Assembly: GCA_022361295.1 (NCBI GenBank)
Contig: JAKSBD010000386.1
Span: 1-37,694, forward strand
Direction of reading: 5' to 3'
Origin: Bacteroidales bacterium
Lineage (GTDB): Bacteria; Bacteroidota; Bacteroidia; Bacteroidales; Marinilabiliaceae
DNA length: 37,694 nucleotides
Shown here: one piece after another, positions 1 to 8,516 of the stretch
Layout of the letters: each line of letters begins with the position of its first letter
How positions within the stretch are numbered: position 1 is the stretch's first letter
The notes under the pieces: generated by a model
The model's input: only the letters and a program-made list of their open reading frames with translations
Database searches by the model: none
What the model was told of the DNA's origin: nothing
Translations under genes and position numbers: made by a program

Positions 1-249
1 AGCTGCTTCCAATACTTGAACAGATGCCGGAGGTGTTTTAATAACAAAGTCAAATGACTTGTCTTTATACACCGAGATGACCACAGGTAAAACTTTACCA
101 GCTTTTTCCTGTGTTCTGGCATTGAATTGCTTACAGAATTCCATAATGTTCACTCCTTTAGCACCTAAAGCTGGTCCTACCGGAGGTGAAGGATTTGCTG
201 CACCACCTTTGATCTGAAGTTTGATAAAGGTTTCTACTTCTTTAGCCAT
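1..249 (-). CDS. rplK: 50S ribosomal protein L11, N-terminal 83 residues (cut by window edge)
   Basis: Ribosomal protein L11 forms the GTPase-associated centre of the large subunit with 23S rRNA and the L10/L7/L12 stalk. The 83 visible codons begin [20 protein letters not shown] and continue with the conserved [22 protein letters not shown] segment, which is the typical L11 N-terminal domain. The gene runs off the left edge of the window, so its C-terminal RNA-binding domain is not seen. It follows nusG on the same strand after a gap of about 99 bp, the usual secE-nusG-rplK order. A 16-bp inverted repeat lies in that gap. Confidence 0.97.
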   Translation of the reverse strand, partial: MAKEVETFIKLQIKGGAANPSPPVGPALGAKGVNIMEFCKQFNARTQEKAGKVLPVVISVYKDKSFDFVIKTPPASVQVLEAA

Positions 250-310
250 TGTAGCAATTCGTATTTATTAATAAATATAGTTTTGAGATAAAAAATTTTG
301 TACTTGTAAA

Positions 311-326
311 TGCAAACAAGTTTGCA
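311..326. repeat. 16-bp inverted repeat between nusG and rplK
   Basis: TGCAAAC-AA-GTTTGCA is a perfect 7-bp inverted repeat. In RNA it could fold as a 6-bp stem with a CAAG loop. It lies in the nusG-rplK leader, where ribosomal protein operons often carry control or processing structures. Its function is not known from the sequence. Confidence 0.5.
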
Positions 327-348
327 CGGAAGCTTTTCTTACTAAGTA

Positions 349-894
349 TTACTCTTTTTCTACCTGCATAAAACTCAATTCCAATGGTGTTTTTCTTCCG
401 AAAATTTTCACCATCACTTTTAATTTCTTCTTCTCTTCGTTAACTTCTTCTATTAAGCCATTAAAACCATTGAAAGGTCCATCAATTACTTTAACAGTTT
501 CTCCAACGAAGTAAGGCACATTGATTTCCTCATCGGTCTCATTCAATTCATCAACCTTACCTAAGATACGGTTAACTTCAGATTGACGCAATGGCACCGG
601 AGTATCATCATTGTCATTTAAGAATCCGATAACATTGGGGATATTTCGTAAAATATGTGGTATTTCACCAACCATAGCAGCTTCAACCAAAACATAACCT
701 GGTAAGTAAGGACGCTCTTTACTCACCTTCTTTCCATTACGAATTTGATAAACCTTTTCTGTTGGTATTAATACCTGGCTAACGTAATCGGTAAGTTTCA
801 AACCGGCGATTTCGCTTTCCACATATTCTTTAACCTTCTTTTCTTTTCCTCCGATTGCTCGAAGAACATACCATTTTTTATTGACTTCTGCCAT
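349..894 (-). CDS. nusG: Transcription termination/antitermination protein NusG
   Basis: NusG binds RNA polymerase and, through its KOW domain, Rho or ribosomal protein S10, so linking transcription with translation or termination. The 181-residue protein starts [20 protein letters not shown], a typical NGN domain, with [10 protein letters not shown] further on. It ends in a KOW domain from about residue 128 ([19 protein letters not shown]). The length is normal. The start is ATG. It lies about 20 bp downstream of secE and upstream of rplK, so the three are probably co-transcribed. Confidence 0.97.
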   Translation of the reverse strand: MAEVNKKWYVLRAIGGKEKKVKEYVESEIAGLKLTDYVSQVLIPTEKVYQIRNGKKVSKERPYLPGYVLVEAAMVGEIPHILRNIPNVIGFLNDNDDTPVPLRQSEVNRILGKVDELNETDEEINVPYFVGETVKVIDGPFNGFNGLIEEVNEEKKKLKVMVKIFGRKTPLELSFMQVEKE

Positions 895-915
895 TATCTG
901 AGAGTCCTAATAAGA

Positions 916-1110
916 TTAGTAAAGGCGTTTATATACCCAATCAAGGAGATTGTCAAACGAATAATCCATAGCGAAAATGATGCCTGCAATAATTACTGAA
1001 GCAATCATTACAACAATTGCGCTATTCGTTAACTCTGACCAGCTTGGCCAAGAAGTCTTGTTCACCAACTCGTTCTGAACGTCCTTGAAATATGTTGTTA
1101 TCTTACTCAT
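916..1110 (-). CDS. secE: Preprotein translocase subunit SecE
   Basis: SecE clamps SecY in the SecYEG protein-conducting channel of the inner membrane. The 64-residue protein has the short amphipathic N-terminus and the conserved NELVNKTSWPSWSEL segment, then a single membrane helix (AIVVMIASVIIAGIIFAMDY). This is the short, one-helix form usual outside the enterobacteria. The gene sits between tRNA-Trp and nusG, the canonical position. Confidence 0.96.
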   Translation of the reverse strand: MSKITTYFKDVQNELVNKTSWPSWSELTNSAIVVMIASVIIAGIIFAMDYSFDNLLDWVYKRLY

Positions 1111-1268
1111 AGTGCTTTTAATGTGATATTATTATTTATCAATTGTCACATTGAACTCCCATTAATTTTAATATCAATTGTTGACACTCTATTAATATTA
1201 AAACTCATGCTCGTTTCATTAGTTTGCCGGCCCTAAATTTGTTACAATCTAAAACCGGCTCTTTTAAG

Positions 1269-1341
1269 CACGGGAGGAGCGACTCGAACGCCCGACACCT
1301 GGTTTTGGAGACCAGTGCTCTACCAACTGAGCTACACCCGT
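1269..1341 (-). tRNA. tRNA-Trp (anticodon CCA)
   Basis: The reverse complement folds as a 73-nt cloverleaf with D-arm GCTCAGTTGGTAGAGC, anticodon stem CTGGT/ACCAG with loop CTCCAAA, and T-arm GGGCG-TTCGAGT-CGCTC. The anticodon CCA reads UGG. The acceptor stem has one U-U mismatch at the sixth pair. CCA is not encoded. It lies between tuf and secE on the same strand. Confidence 0.95.
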
Positions 1342-1389
1342 AAAATAACCGGAAGCATAACTTCCGGCTATCTATATCCTAATCAGTGA

Positions 1390-2577
1390 TTAGTCAAGAA
1401 TTTCAGTAACCTGACCAGCACCTACTGTTCTACCACCTTCACGGATAGCGAAACGTAGACCTTGGTTCAATGCAACTGGGTAGATCAAATCTACTGTAAT
1501 AGTTACGTTATCACCAGGCATTACCATTTCAGTTCCTTCTGGAAGAGTAATCTCACCAGTTACGTCTAATGTACGTAAATAGAACTGAGGACGGTATTTG
1601 TTGTGGAAAGGAGTGTGACGACCACCTTCTTCTTTCTTCAACACATAGATCTCACCTTTAAACTTAGAGTGAGGAGTGATTGAACCTGGCTTAGCTAATA
1701 CCATACCACGCTTAATCTCTTTCTTATCAATACCACGCAATAATAGCCCAACGTTATCACCTGCTTCACCACGGTCAAGAATCTTACGGAACATCTCAAC
1801 ACCAGTACATACAGTTTTCTTACCTTCAGCACCAAGACCGATGATCTGCATTTCTTCACCTGAGTTGATTACACCAGTTTCGATACGACCAGTTGCTACA
1901 GTACCACGACCAGTAATCGAGAATACATCCTCAACAGGCATCAAGAAATCTTTTTCAACATCACGTGGAGGAAGTGGAATCCACTCATCTACAGCAGCCA
2001 TTAATTCCATGATTTTCTCAACCCACTCTGGCTCGTTGTTCAATCCACCAAGTGCAGAACCCATGATTACAGGAGAGTTATCACCATCAAACTCATAGAA
2101 GCTTAATAGGTCACGAACTTCCATTTCAACAAGCTCTAATAATTCCTCATCGTCAACCATGTCAACTTTGTTCAAGAAAACAACGATCTTAGGAACGTTT
2201 ACCTGACGACAAAGAAGGATGTGCTCACGAGTCAGAGGCGTAGGACCGTCAGTTGCAGCACATACCAAGATAGCACCGTTCATCTGAGCAGCACCAGTTA
2301 CCATGTTCTTTACGTAGTCGGCGTGACCTGGACAGTCAACGTGAGCGTAGTGACGGTTTTCTGTTTGGTACTCAACGTGAGCAGTGTTAATTGTAATACC
2401 CCTTTCTTTCTCTTCAGGAGCGTTATCAATCTGATCGAAGTCTTTCACTTCTGAAAGTCCTTTTTCTGCCAATACTTTAGTAATTGCAGCAGTCAAAGTA
2501 GTTTTACCGTGGTCAACGTGACCAATGGTTCCGATATTAACGTGAGGCTTCGTTCTTACAAATGTTTCTTTAGCCAT
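1390..2577 (-). CDS. tuf: Elongation factor Tu
   Basis: EF-Tu is the GTPase that delivers aminoacyl-tRNA to the ribosome. The 395-residue protein has the P-loop GHVDHGKT (residues 19-26), the switch II motif DCPGHADY, the base-recognition motif NKVDM, and domains II and III ending [11 protein letters not shown]. Length and motifs are complete. It is flanked by tRNA-Gly upstream and tRNA-Trp downstream, so transcript processing at the tRNAs probably separates the messages. The long frames on the opposite strand are coding shadows. Confidence 0.99.
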   Translation of the reverse strand: MAKETFVRTKPHVNIGTIGHVDHGKTTLTAAITKVLAEKGLSEVKDFDQIDNAPEEKERGITINTAHVEYQTENRHYAHVDCPGHADYVKNMVTGAAQMNGAILVCAATDGPTPLTREHILLCRQVNVPKIVVFLNKVDMVDDEELLELVEMEVRDLLSFYEFDGDNSPVIMGSALGGLNNEPEWVEKIMELMAAVDEWIPLPPRDVEKDFLMPVEDVFSITGRGTVATGRIETGVINSGEEMQIIGLGAEGKKTVCTGVEMFRKILDRGEAGDNVGLLLRGIDKKEIKRGMVLAKPGSITPHSKFKGEIYVLKKEEGGRHTPFHNKYRPQFYLRTLDVTGEITLPEGTEMVMPGDNVTITVDLIYPVALNQGLRFAIREGGRTVGAGQVTEILD

Positions 2578-2658
2578 AACTCGAAATATTAGACAATTAG
2601 ATATAAATTGAATCTTTAATTAATATTTTTAAGGAATCTCACCATAGCTCCTAAAGAG

Positions 2659-2731
2659 AGCGGGAGACGGGGCTCAAACCCGCGACCCTCAGCTTGGAAG
2701 GCTGATGCTCTATCAACTGAGCTACTCCCGC
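2659..2731 (-). tRNA. tRNA-Gly (anticodon TCC)
   Basis: The reverse complement has a perfect acceptor stem GCGGGAG/CTCCCGC, D-arm GCTCAGTTGATAGAGC, anticodon stem CAGC/GCTG around loop CTTCCAA, and T-arm GCGGG-TTTGAGC-CCCGT. Anticodon TCC reads GGA/GGG. It lies between tRNA-Tyr and tuf. CCA is not encoded. Confidence 0.96.
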
Positions 2732-2807
2732 ATTTTTTCGCAGGACGTTAAAGATAAGCAAATTCCATCTTAATGTCAGCAAAAAATAGATTTAGATCCT
2801 AAAAAAG

Positions 2808-2890
2808 TGGGGAGAGCAGGATTCGAACCTACGAAGACATAAGTCAGCGGAGTTACAGTCCGCCCCAGTTGGCCACTTTGGTATCTCCCC
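2808..2890 (-). tRNA. tRNA-Tyr (anticodon GTA)
   Basis: The reverse complement gives an 83-nt class II tRNA with a long variable arm. The acceptor stem is GGGGAGA/TCTCCCC with discriminator A, and the anticodon loop CTGTAAC holds GTA. It is the first gene after a strong promoter match about 130 nt upstream and begins the tRNA-tuf-secE-nusG run. Confidence 0.96.
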
Positions 2891-3026
2891 ATTAAAATCA
2901 CATCATTTAAAAAGATCGTTGTTAGCAAAAACACTAACTTTATTTCATTTCAATAGGCCGATAACCTTAGTCAATCAGCCTATTTATAGTACTTTAGCAT
3001 AGTTTTACTACCCTAAAATCGGTGTG

Positions 3027-3056
3027 CAAATGTATAATTTATTTTCAAGAACACAA
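3027..3056 (-). promoter_or_regulatory. Bacteroidota-type promoter for the tRNA-Tyr/tRNA-Gly/tuf operon
   Basis: On the minus strand TTG (3056-3054) is followed after 19 bases by TACATTTG (3034-3027), a full match to the Bacteroidota -33/-7 consensus TTG-N19/20-TAnnTTTG. The expected start near 3020 leaves a leader of about 130 nt before tRNA-Tyr. It lies just downstream of hpf, so tuf expression need not depend on rpsU. Confidence 0.7.
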
Positions 3057-3077
3057 AAAATATTATTCTTTTTTTAA

Positions 3078-3377
3078 TTATTTGGCACGCACCTTTTCCT
3101 TCCATTTAATCAGTTGTTTACGCAAAGCGTCTACTGTCAAATCAACCCCTTCTTCGAATGTTTTGCATTGCTTTTTCGCAAACAAATTTTCCCCCGGAAT
3201 ATTAAGATTTATTTCAGCAACTTTATTTTCGGTTGAATCCGACTTGTCCAACCGCAGGATAACTTCTGCAGAAACAATTCCATCGAAGAACTGATCCAAT
3301 TTCCCAACTTTCTGCTGAATAAACTCCTCTAACTGTGCTGACGCTGTAAAGCGTACGGATTGAATTGTAATATTCAT
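3078..3377 (-). CDS. hpf: Ribosome hibernation-promoting factor (short HPF/RaiA family)
   Basis: Short HPF/YfiA proteins bind the 30S decoding centre of idle ribosomes. The 99-residue protein starts MNITIQSVRFTASAQLEEFIQQKVGKLDQFF, with the family pattern VRF.A...L...I..K..KL..F and a VILRLD strand. It lacks the extra C-terminal dimerisation domain of long HPF. Its ATG overlaps the TGA of the recombinase upstream (ATGA), so the two are translationally coupled. Confidence 0.93.
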   Translation of the reverse strand: MNITIQSVRFTASAQLEEFIQQKVGKLDQFFDGIVSAEVILRLDKSDSTENKVAEINLNIPGENLFAKKQCKTFEEGVDLTVDALRKQLIKWKEKVRAK

Positions 3378-4279
3378 ATATAATCCTCCATCTTTTCGGC
3401 TCTGGGATGAGCCTGTTTATAAATAGAATTAAGTTTTTCAAATGTATTATGTGTATACACCTCTGTTGCGGCAAGATTTGCATGACCAAGCAACTCCTTT
3501 ATTGCATTCAGATCAGCCCCCCTGTTTAATAATGCTGTTGCGAACGAATGCCTTATAACATGAGGGCTTTTCTTTGAAACGGTAGAAACCCGACTCAGAT
3601 AACCATTCACAACCCGATATACTAGTTTATGATATACCGGCAAACCTTTATCTGTTAAAAAAAGATTTGAACAAGCCCGCTCAGGAAATACTTTGTTCCG
3701 TTCATTCATATAACGAACAAGCGATACTTTTAGTTCTTTAATAATTGGAACAATCCTCTCTTTGTTGCGCTTACCCCAAATACGGAATACTTCATTCCCA
3801 AAATCGACATTCTCATCTTTTAAATTTACCAGTTCAGACAAACGCATGCCAGTGTGGTAAAACACCTCGATAATAAGCCGATCCCGCAATCCTTTTAAAT
3901 CCTCAGTAAAACTAATATTATCCAACAAGAAATCCATCTCCTGCTCTTTTACAAAAACAGGCAGTCTTTTCGGAACTTTAGGCGTAATAACATGTTCAGC
4001 AACATTATTATCAACAACCTCTTGAACCATTAAAAAACGAAAGAAAACTTTTAATGTGGAAATTTTACGTGTCACCGTCCTTGGTGAAACTCCATCATCA
4101 ACCAAAGACACCATCCAGGAGCGAATGGTTTTTGAAGTCACACTACTCCAGAGCTTAATATCAGATTGCTCCAGAAAGCTACAAAATTGATCTAAATCCT
4201 TTTTGTATGCAGTAACTGTATGAGCTGAATTTCTTCGCTCATAAACAAGATAATTATAGAAAGATTCTAAGTATTGCAT
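3374..4279 (-). CDS. Tyrosine recombinase, XerC/XerD-like
   Basis: Xer recombinases resolve chromosome dimers at dif. The 301-residue protein has an N-terminal SAM-like DNA-binding domain (about 1-90) and a C-terminal catalytic domain with the full active-site set: R146 (HTGMRLSEL), K170 (WGKRNKER), H240 and R243 (HVIRHSFATALL), H266 (LLGHANL) and the nucleophile Y275 (TEVYTH). There is no integrase neighbour, att site or mobile cargo, so it is a housekeeping Xer and not a phage integrase. It lies between rpsU and hpf. Whether it is XerC or XerD cannot be settled from this window alone. Confidence 0.92.
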   Translation of the reverse strand: MQYLESFYNYLVYERRNSAHTVTAYKKDLDQFCSFLEQSDIKLWSSVTSKTIRSWMVSLVDDGVSPRTVTRKISTLKVFFRFLMVQEVVDNNVAEHVITPKVPKRLPVFVKEQEMDFLLDNISFTEDLKGLRDRLIIEVFYHTGMRLSELVNLKDENVDFGNEVFRIWGKRNKERIVPIIKELKVSLVRYMNERNKVFPERACSNLFLTDKGLPVYHKLVYRVVNGYLSRVSTVSKKSPHVIRHSFATALLNRGADLNAIKELLGHANLAATEVYTHNTFEKLNSIYKQAHPRAEKMEDYI

Positions 4280-4353
4280 TAACAGAGGGTGTCTTTTTAT
4301 GCTTTAAACGAATATACGAAAAAACCAGTAAACAGACGCCCTCCGCGAGCAAT

Positions 4354-4545
4354 TTATTCAGACTCGCGCTGCAATTGCTCGATATATATAGCTTTTTTTA
4401 CTTGCTCTCTTCTTACAACAGAAGGCTTAGTAAATGCCTGACGAGATCTTAACTCACGCATAGCACCAGTCTTCTCGAATTTTCTTTTAAATTTCTTTAA
4501 GGCTCTCTCAATGTTTTCGCCCTCTTTAATAGGAATTACTATCAT
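4354..4545 (-). CDS. rpsU: 30S ribosomal protein S21
   Basis: S21 is a small basic protein near the anti-Shine-Dalgarno end of 16S rRNA. The 63 residues start MIVIPIKEGENIERALKKFKRKFEKTG and include the usual RRE/RSRQAF basic segment. It is followed on the same strand by the recombinase (74-bp gap) and hpf. The stop codon lies in the loop of a 6-bp inverted repeat (CGCGAG/CTCGCG, 4344-4368). Confidence 0.96.
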   Translation of the reverse strand: MIVIPIKEGENIERALKKFKRKFEKTGAMRELRSRQAFTKPSVVRREQVKKAIYIEQLQRESE

Positions 4546-4569
4546 AACGCTTACTTTTTATTTGAACCG

Positions 4570-4600
4570 CAAAATTAGTCATTAAACCGCAAAAATTCAA
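4570..4600 (-). promoter_or_regulatory. Bacteroidota-type promoter for rpsU
   Basis: On the minus strand TTG (4600-4598), a 20-base spacer, then TAATTTTG (4577-4570) match the -33/-7 consensus. The expected start near 4563 leaves an 18-nt leader before the rpsU ATG. Confidence 0.7.
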
Positions 4601-4699
4601 TATTTTGAAGCCCATTAGAATCGCTCCCTCGAAATTTTGCAGGTGCAAAGAAAATGAAGTTTAGCGAGTACAACAAATTTTTAGCCATACTTTTTCAAA

Positions 4700-5623
4700 T
4701 TAATTCTCCCCACTCTCTTCTTTTCCAACAACAAAATACATTGATAGCTTTGCAGTATCAGTTTTTGAAAAAGCACTCGAGTTGTAAAACTGATCAAGAG
4801 ACACAAGAGCGTCGTTCTTTCGGGCTTCATAAATTTCTTTAGCCATATAAAAATCCAAATACGGGTGATTTTTCATCTTCCTTAAGCTTGCCCGGCTAAG
4901 ATCAAGCGGCTGCAATAAAGATTTATCAACAACCAAATAGGGCAGATTGTAACTAAGTACATTTTCCGAAAGACCATACACTTCACTTAATTGCAACACA
5001 TCATAATACCCTCCAATTTTATTGCGGTAAGCAACGATTCTTCTTGATAAGACAGGACCAATCCCTTTGAGTAAAGCAAACATAGCCGTATCAGCAGAAT
5101 TGATTTCTATCTTCATCTCCACTCCTCCTGATACAAATTCTTTTACAGGGCCTTTCGGGATTTCATGTTTTTTGTAAGTATTGCCGGTTGACCTACCAGT
5201 GTATTTCACTTCCTGCCTGTCCAACCCAACATTCAGATCAATATATTCCTGTAGTTTTTCATACAAGACTGAATCCACGCCATAAATTTGCCGTAATTTA
5301 TCAGGTGACTTTATTTGCCCGCCAGCTTCACGATATTTAATAAGATTAACTATTGCCAGGTGAGAAAAGCCAAGCAACTGCAGATGCTTAACGCTTGTAG
5401 TATTAGGGTTAAATCTAAAAACCGTATCCTTTTTAGAATTGCTTTCTGCTACCTCGGCGGCCAACTGAACATTATAAGCCCATTCATCCAACTCCTGATC
5501 AACCTTAATCTCTGCAATCGGCTGCTTCATGTAAAACAACACAACAACCACAAGTAAAATTAAAATCAGGCCAGCTAACCCCAACTGCTCTCTTCTTGAT
5601 AAGGATAATATATCACGCCACAT
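4700..5623 (-). CDS. Membrane-anchored helix-hairpin-helix (ComEA-like) protein
   Basis: The 307-residue protein has a short cytoplasmic start (MWRDILSLSRREQLG), one membrane helix (about 15-32) and an outside domain with repeated helix-hairpin-helix units: VKHLQLLGFSHLAIVNLIKYR, EINSADTAMFALLKGIGPVLSRRIVAYR, and a third, weaker one near the C-terminus (HPYLDFYMAKEIYEARK). Such units bind DNA non-specifically; ComEA uses one in DNA uptake. The multi-HhH, single-anchor form is common in Bacteroidota and has no settled function. It starts 16 bp downstream of the transporter and is probably in its operon. No competence genes are nearby. Confidence 0.85.
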   Translation of the reverse strand: MWRDILSLSRREQLGLAGLILILLVVVVLFYMKQPIAEIKVDQELDEWAYNVQLAAEVAESNSKKDTVFRFNPNTTSVKHLQLLGFSHLAIVNLIKYREAGGQIKSPDKLRQIYGVDSVLYEKLQEYIDLNVGLDRQEVKYTGRSTGNTYKKHEIPKGPVKEFVSGGVEMKIEINSADTAMFALLKGIGPVLSRRIVAYRNKIGGYYDVLQLSEVYGLSENVLSYNLPYLVVDKSLLQPLDLSRASLRKMKNHPYLDFYMAKEIYEARKNDALVSLDQFYNSSAFSKTDTAKLSMYFVVGKEESGEN

Positions 5624-5639
5624 GAGCAGGGAAATTTAA

Positions 5640-7034
5640 TTAACCAAGTAGTCCTACAGAATACAGAAATACCAAACCGATAGCAAAGGGAGCTATAAAT
5701 CGAATTATAAAATACAAGGCATTAAACAACTTAAGCTTGTATGTTCCACCATTGGACAGCTCTTCATAGAAGTCACTTCGTTTAATGGCCCAACCGGTGA
5801 AAAGCGCTATTAAAAAGCCACCCAGCGGCAACATCACGTTCGACGAAATGTATTCCATCGAACCAAAAATATCTTTACCAAACAATCGTACCTGACTCAA
5901 TACATTATTAGATAAGGAACAAAGCACACCCAGTGTTGTAATTAATATGGTTGTAATTACAGTTGCCTTTACCCTGTTAATTTTCAGCTCTTCAGCAAAG
6001 TAAGCTACTGCAACCTCCAATAATGATATACTTGAAGTCAGTGCAGCCACAGCTAACAGAAGGAAAAATGCAAGTGTCCAGAAATAACCACCTACCATCT
6101 TTTGAAAAACACTTGGCAGTACGGTAAAAACCAATCCGGGACCCTCAGAAGGCGCAACATTGAAATAGAATACAGCTGGAAAAATAGCAATACCCGCCAA
6201 CAATGCTATCAGTGTATCCAAAAATGCCACCTGAACAGCTGTTCGATTTAAGTTATTATCTTTTCGGATATATGAACCATATGTTATTATTGTCCCCATA
6301 CCCAGACTTAAAGAGAAAAAGGCCTGACCGAGAGCATCTAAAACAACGTCAATATCAACTTTTGAGAAGTCAGGTTGAAACAAAAACTTCAGGCCATCAA
6401 GAGATCGTCCTATAACCTCGCCCGATTCTCCAACATTCGTTCCCAGTGTTAAGGACCTCACTCCCATCACAATAATAATCAGGAGCAAAACAGGCATTAA
6501 TACCTTAGTCAGCTTTTCAATACCATTTTTAATACCTCCAATAACAACTACAGCTGTCAAAATCATAAACAAAACCTGCCATATGATTGGTCTTACCGGA
6601 TTACTAAGGAATGAATTAAAACCTTCTGACAACTCAGCCGGAGACATACCTTTAAAGGAATTCACCAAGGCCTGATAAATATATTCCAAAGTCCAGCCTG
6701 CAACAACACCATAAAATGAGAGAATCATAAAAGCAGCAGCCACACCCATTACTCCGGTAAAATACCACGGCCTTCCTGGCGACAGCTTCTTAAAAGCCCT
6801 GACTGCATTGGCATTTGTTCTGCGTCCAATTACAAACTCAGAAATCATAATAGGCAAGCCAATCGTAATTATAAAGAAAAAGTAAAACACAAGAAATGCT
6901 CCACCTCCGTTTTGTCCTACTTCGTATGGAAATTTCCATATATTACCAAGGCCAACAGCCGATCCGGCAGCTGCTGCAATAACACCAAATTTACTGGTAA
7001 AGCTATCTCGTGATGAAGGTGATGTAGGACGCAT
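5640..7034 (-). CDS. Sodium-dependent transporter, neurotransmitter:sodium symporter (NSS/SNF) family
   Basis: NSS proteins take up amino acids or related solutes with Na+. The chosen start gives 464 residues beginning MRPTSPSSRDSFTSKFG, followed by the TM1 signature AAAGSAVGLGNIWKFPYEVGQNGGGAFL that forms the Na+ and substrate site. About 11-12 hydrophobic segments follow. The reading frame extends 18 codons further upstream, but that part (MCLFFFILVLHYSNCRLI) is unlike the family and runs towards the fbaA terminator, so the ATG at 7034 is preferred. The substrate cannot be told from the sequence. It lies just upstream of the HhH protein. Confidence 0.92.
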   Translation of the reverse strand: MRPTSPSSRDSFTSKFGVIAAAAGSAVGLGNIWKFPYEVGQNGGGAFLVFYFFFIITIGLPIMISEFVIGRRTNANAVRAFKKLSPGRPWYFTGVMGVAAAFMILSFYGVVAGWTLEYIYQALVNSFKGMSPAELSEGFNSFLSNPVRPIIWQVLFMILTAVVVIGGIKNGIEKLTKVLMPVLLLIIIVMGVRSLTLGTNVGESGEVIGRSLDGLKFLFQPDFSKVDIDVVLDALGQAFFSLSLGMGTIITYGSYIRKDNNLNRTAVQVAFLDTLIALLAGIAIFPAVFYFNVAPSEGPGLVFTVLPSVFQKMVGGYFWTLAFFLLLAVAALTSSISLLEVAVAYFAEELKINRVKATVITTILITTLGVLCSLSNNVLSQVRLFGKDIFGSMEYISSNVMLPLGGFLIALFTGWAIKRSDFYEELSNGGTYKLKLFNALYFIIRFIAPFAIGLVFLYSVGLLG

Positions 7035-7076
7035 AATTAATCTACAATTAGAATAGTGAAGGACCAAAATAAAAAA

Positions 7077-7109
7077 AAAGAGGCACAATTTATAAAATCG
7101 CGCCTCTTT
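7077..7109 (-). terminator. Rho-independent terminator of the aldolase gene
   Basis: Read on the minus strand, AAAGAGGC and GCCTCTTT form an 8-bp stem with a 17-nt loop, followed by a run of nine T. It lies 20 bp after the fbaA stop and before the transporter start. Confidence 0.85.
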
Positions 7110-7128
7110 GTTTGCATATAATTAAATA

Positions 7129-8205
7129 TTATAAACGATCGATGCAGTTAAGATCTTCGAATGCTACTTTTAAGCGATCAACCAAAGTCTCCTGACCTTT
7201 ACGTAACCATACACGAGGATCGTAATACTTCTTATTTGGCTTATCATCACCATCAGGATTACCGATCTGAGCCTGAAGATAATCACGGTTAGCTGCTTCG
7301 AATTGACGAATACCATCCCATGTAGCCCACTGTGTATCGGTATCAATGTTCATTTTGATAACACCGTAACCAATTGCTTCGCGGATTTCTTCTAAAGTAG
7401 AACCAGAACCTCCGTGGAATACAAAGTTAACTGGCTTCTCAGCAGTATTGTGCTTATCCTGAATATACTTTTGTGAAGCATCAAGGATTGATGGCTTCAA
7501 CACTACGTTACCTGGCTTATAAACACCATGTACATTACCAAACGAAGCAGCAATAGTGAAGTTTGGTGATACTTCTGATAATTGCTCATAAGCATAGCTT
7601 ACTTCTTCTGGCTGAGTGTATAATAATGCATTATCAACATCTGAGTTGTCAACACCATCTTCTTCACCACCGGTAATACCTAACTCAATTTCTAAAGTCA
7701 TACCCATTTTGTTCATGCGAACTAAGTACTCTTTACAAGTTGCGATATTTTCTTCAAGTGGCTCTTCTGATAAGTCTAGCATGTGCGAGCTGAATAATGG
7801 CTTACCAGTTTCTGCAAAATGCTTTTCACTTGCATCTAATAATCCGTCAATCCAAGGCAATAATTTCTTAGCAGCATGGTCTGTATGAAGAACAACAGGT
7901 ACACCGTAAGCTTCAGCCAAAGTGTGAACATGCTTGGCAGCAGAAACAGCTCCTAAGATCTGAGCTTGCTGACCTTCTAATTTTAAACCTTTTCCTGCGT
8001 AGAAAGCAGCTCCACCATTTGAAAGCTGAATCATAACCGGAGAGTTAACTGCCTTTGCAGCCTCAAGAATACCATTTATTGAATCTGTTCCAACAACATT
8101 AACAGCAGGCATTGCAAAACCTTCTTCTTTTGCTACTGCTAAAAGTTTACCTAAGTCATCACCAGTAACAACACCAGGCTTCACAACATCTAATACTCGC
8201 TTCAT
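7129..8205 (-). CDS. fbaA: Class II fructose-bisphosphate aldolase
   Basis: This enzyme reversibly splits fructose-1,6-bisphosphate into DHAP and glyceraldehyde-3-phosphate in glycolysis and gluconeogenesis, using Zn2+. The 358 residues show the class II signatures: VVLHTDHAAKKLLPW (catalytic Asp and a zinc His), LEIELGITGGEEDGVDN, and the phosphate-binding NFVFHGGSGSTLEEI and MNIDTDTQWATW. The size and insertions fit the E. coli FbaA-like (class IIA) group. It is a single-gene unit with its own terminator. Confidence 0.96.
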   Translation of the reverse strand: MKRVLDVVKPGVVTGDDLGKLLAVAKEEGFAMPAVNVVGTDSINGILEAAKAVNSPVMIQLSNGGAAFYAGKGLKLEGQQAQILGAVSAAKHVHTLAEAYGVPVVLHTDHAAKKLLPWIDGLLDASEKHFAETGKPLFSSHMLDLSEEPLEENIATCKEYLVRMNKMGMTLEIELGITGGEEDGVDNSDVDNALLYTQPEEVSYAYEQLSEVSPNFTIAASFGNVHGVYKPGNVVLKPSILDASQKYIQDKHNTAEKPVNFVFHGGSGSTLEEIREAIGYGVIKMNIDTDTQWATWDGIRQFEAANRDYLQAQIGNPDGDDKPNKKYYDPRVWLRKGQETLVDRLKVAFEDLNCIDRL

Positions 8206-8516
8206 AGCTTTTAATTTATAGTTCGAAATAATAATTTTCCAAAAAACTCTACGAAATTAGTGAAAATCATTTAAAAATGATTACACTTTTTTAGCCACCA
8301 AGCTCTTATTACTTACACTTAATCTAAAATTGTTATTTCAAATCGAAAGTAAAAAGCATGACTTTTATCACATATCAACTTGTTTGTCAACACTTTTCAC
8401 CAGAAACAATCAATATTCTCACCGGAAAAAGTGATCATCTTTAGACAGAAAATAATCATTTGCACCTATGAATATTTTGTGTTCTTAAAAGAAGTTTAAC
8501 GATTGTTTACAAACTA
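8206..8516. other. 311-bp intergenic region between fbaA and tamL
   Basis: No open frame or RNA gene was recognised. An 18-bp perfect inverted repeat, AATCATTT-AA-AAATGATT, lies at 8265-8282, about 60 bp before the aldolase start. It is followed on the plus strand by ACAC and six T. Its position suits a control site for fbaA or a weak structure ending the tamL message, but neither is shown. A degenerate -7-like TAATTTCG on the minus strand is at 8252-8259. Confidence 0.5.

Noticed and set aside
1676-2098. 140-codon open frame on the plus strand
   Set aside because: It lies wholly inside tuf on the opposite strand and reflects tuf codon use. No family resemblance.
3374-4279. Mobile-element integrase
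   Set aside because: The tyrosine recombinase lies between rpsU and hpf with no att site or cargo, so it is a housekeeping Xer protein.
4344-4368. Terminator at the end of rpsU
   Set aside because: A 6-bp inverted repeat spans the stop codon, but no T-run follows closely, and the next gene is probably co-transcribed.
7035-7088. 18-codon upstream extension of the Na+-dependent transporter
   Set aside because: The added residues are unlike the NSS N-terminus and run to the fbaA terminator. The ATG at 7034 gives the normal start.
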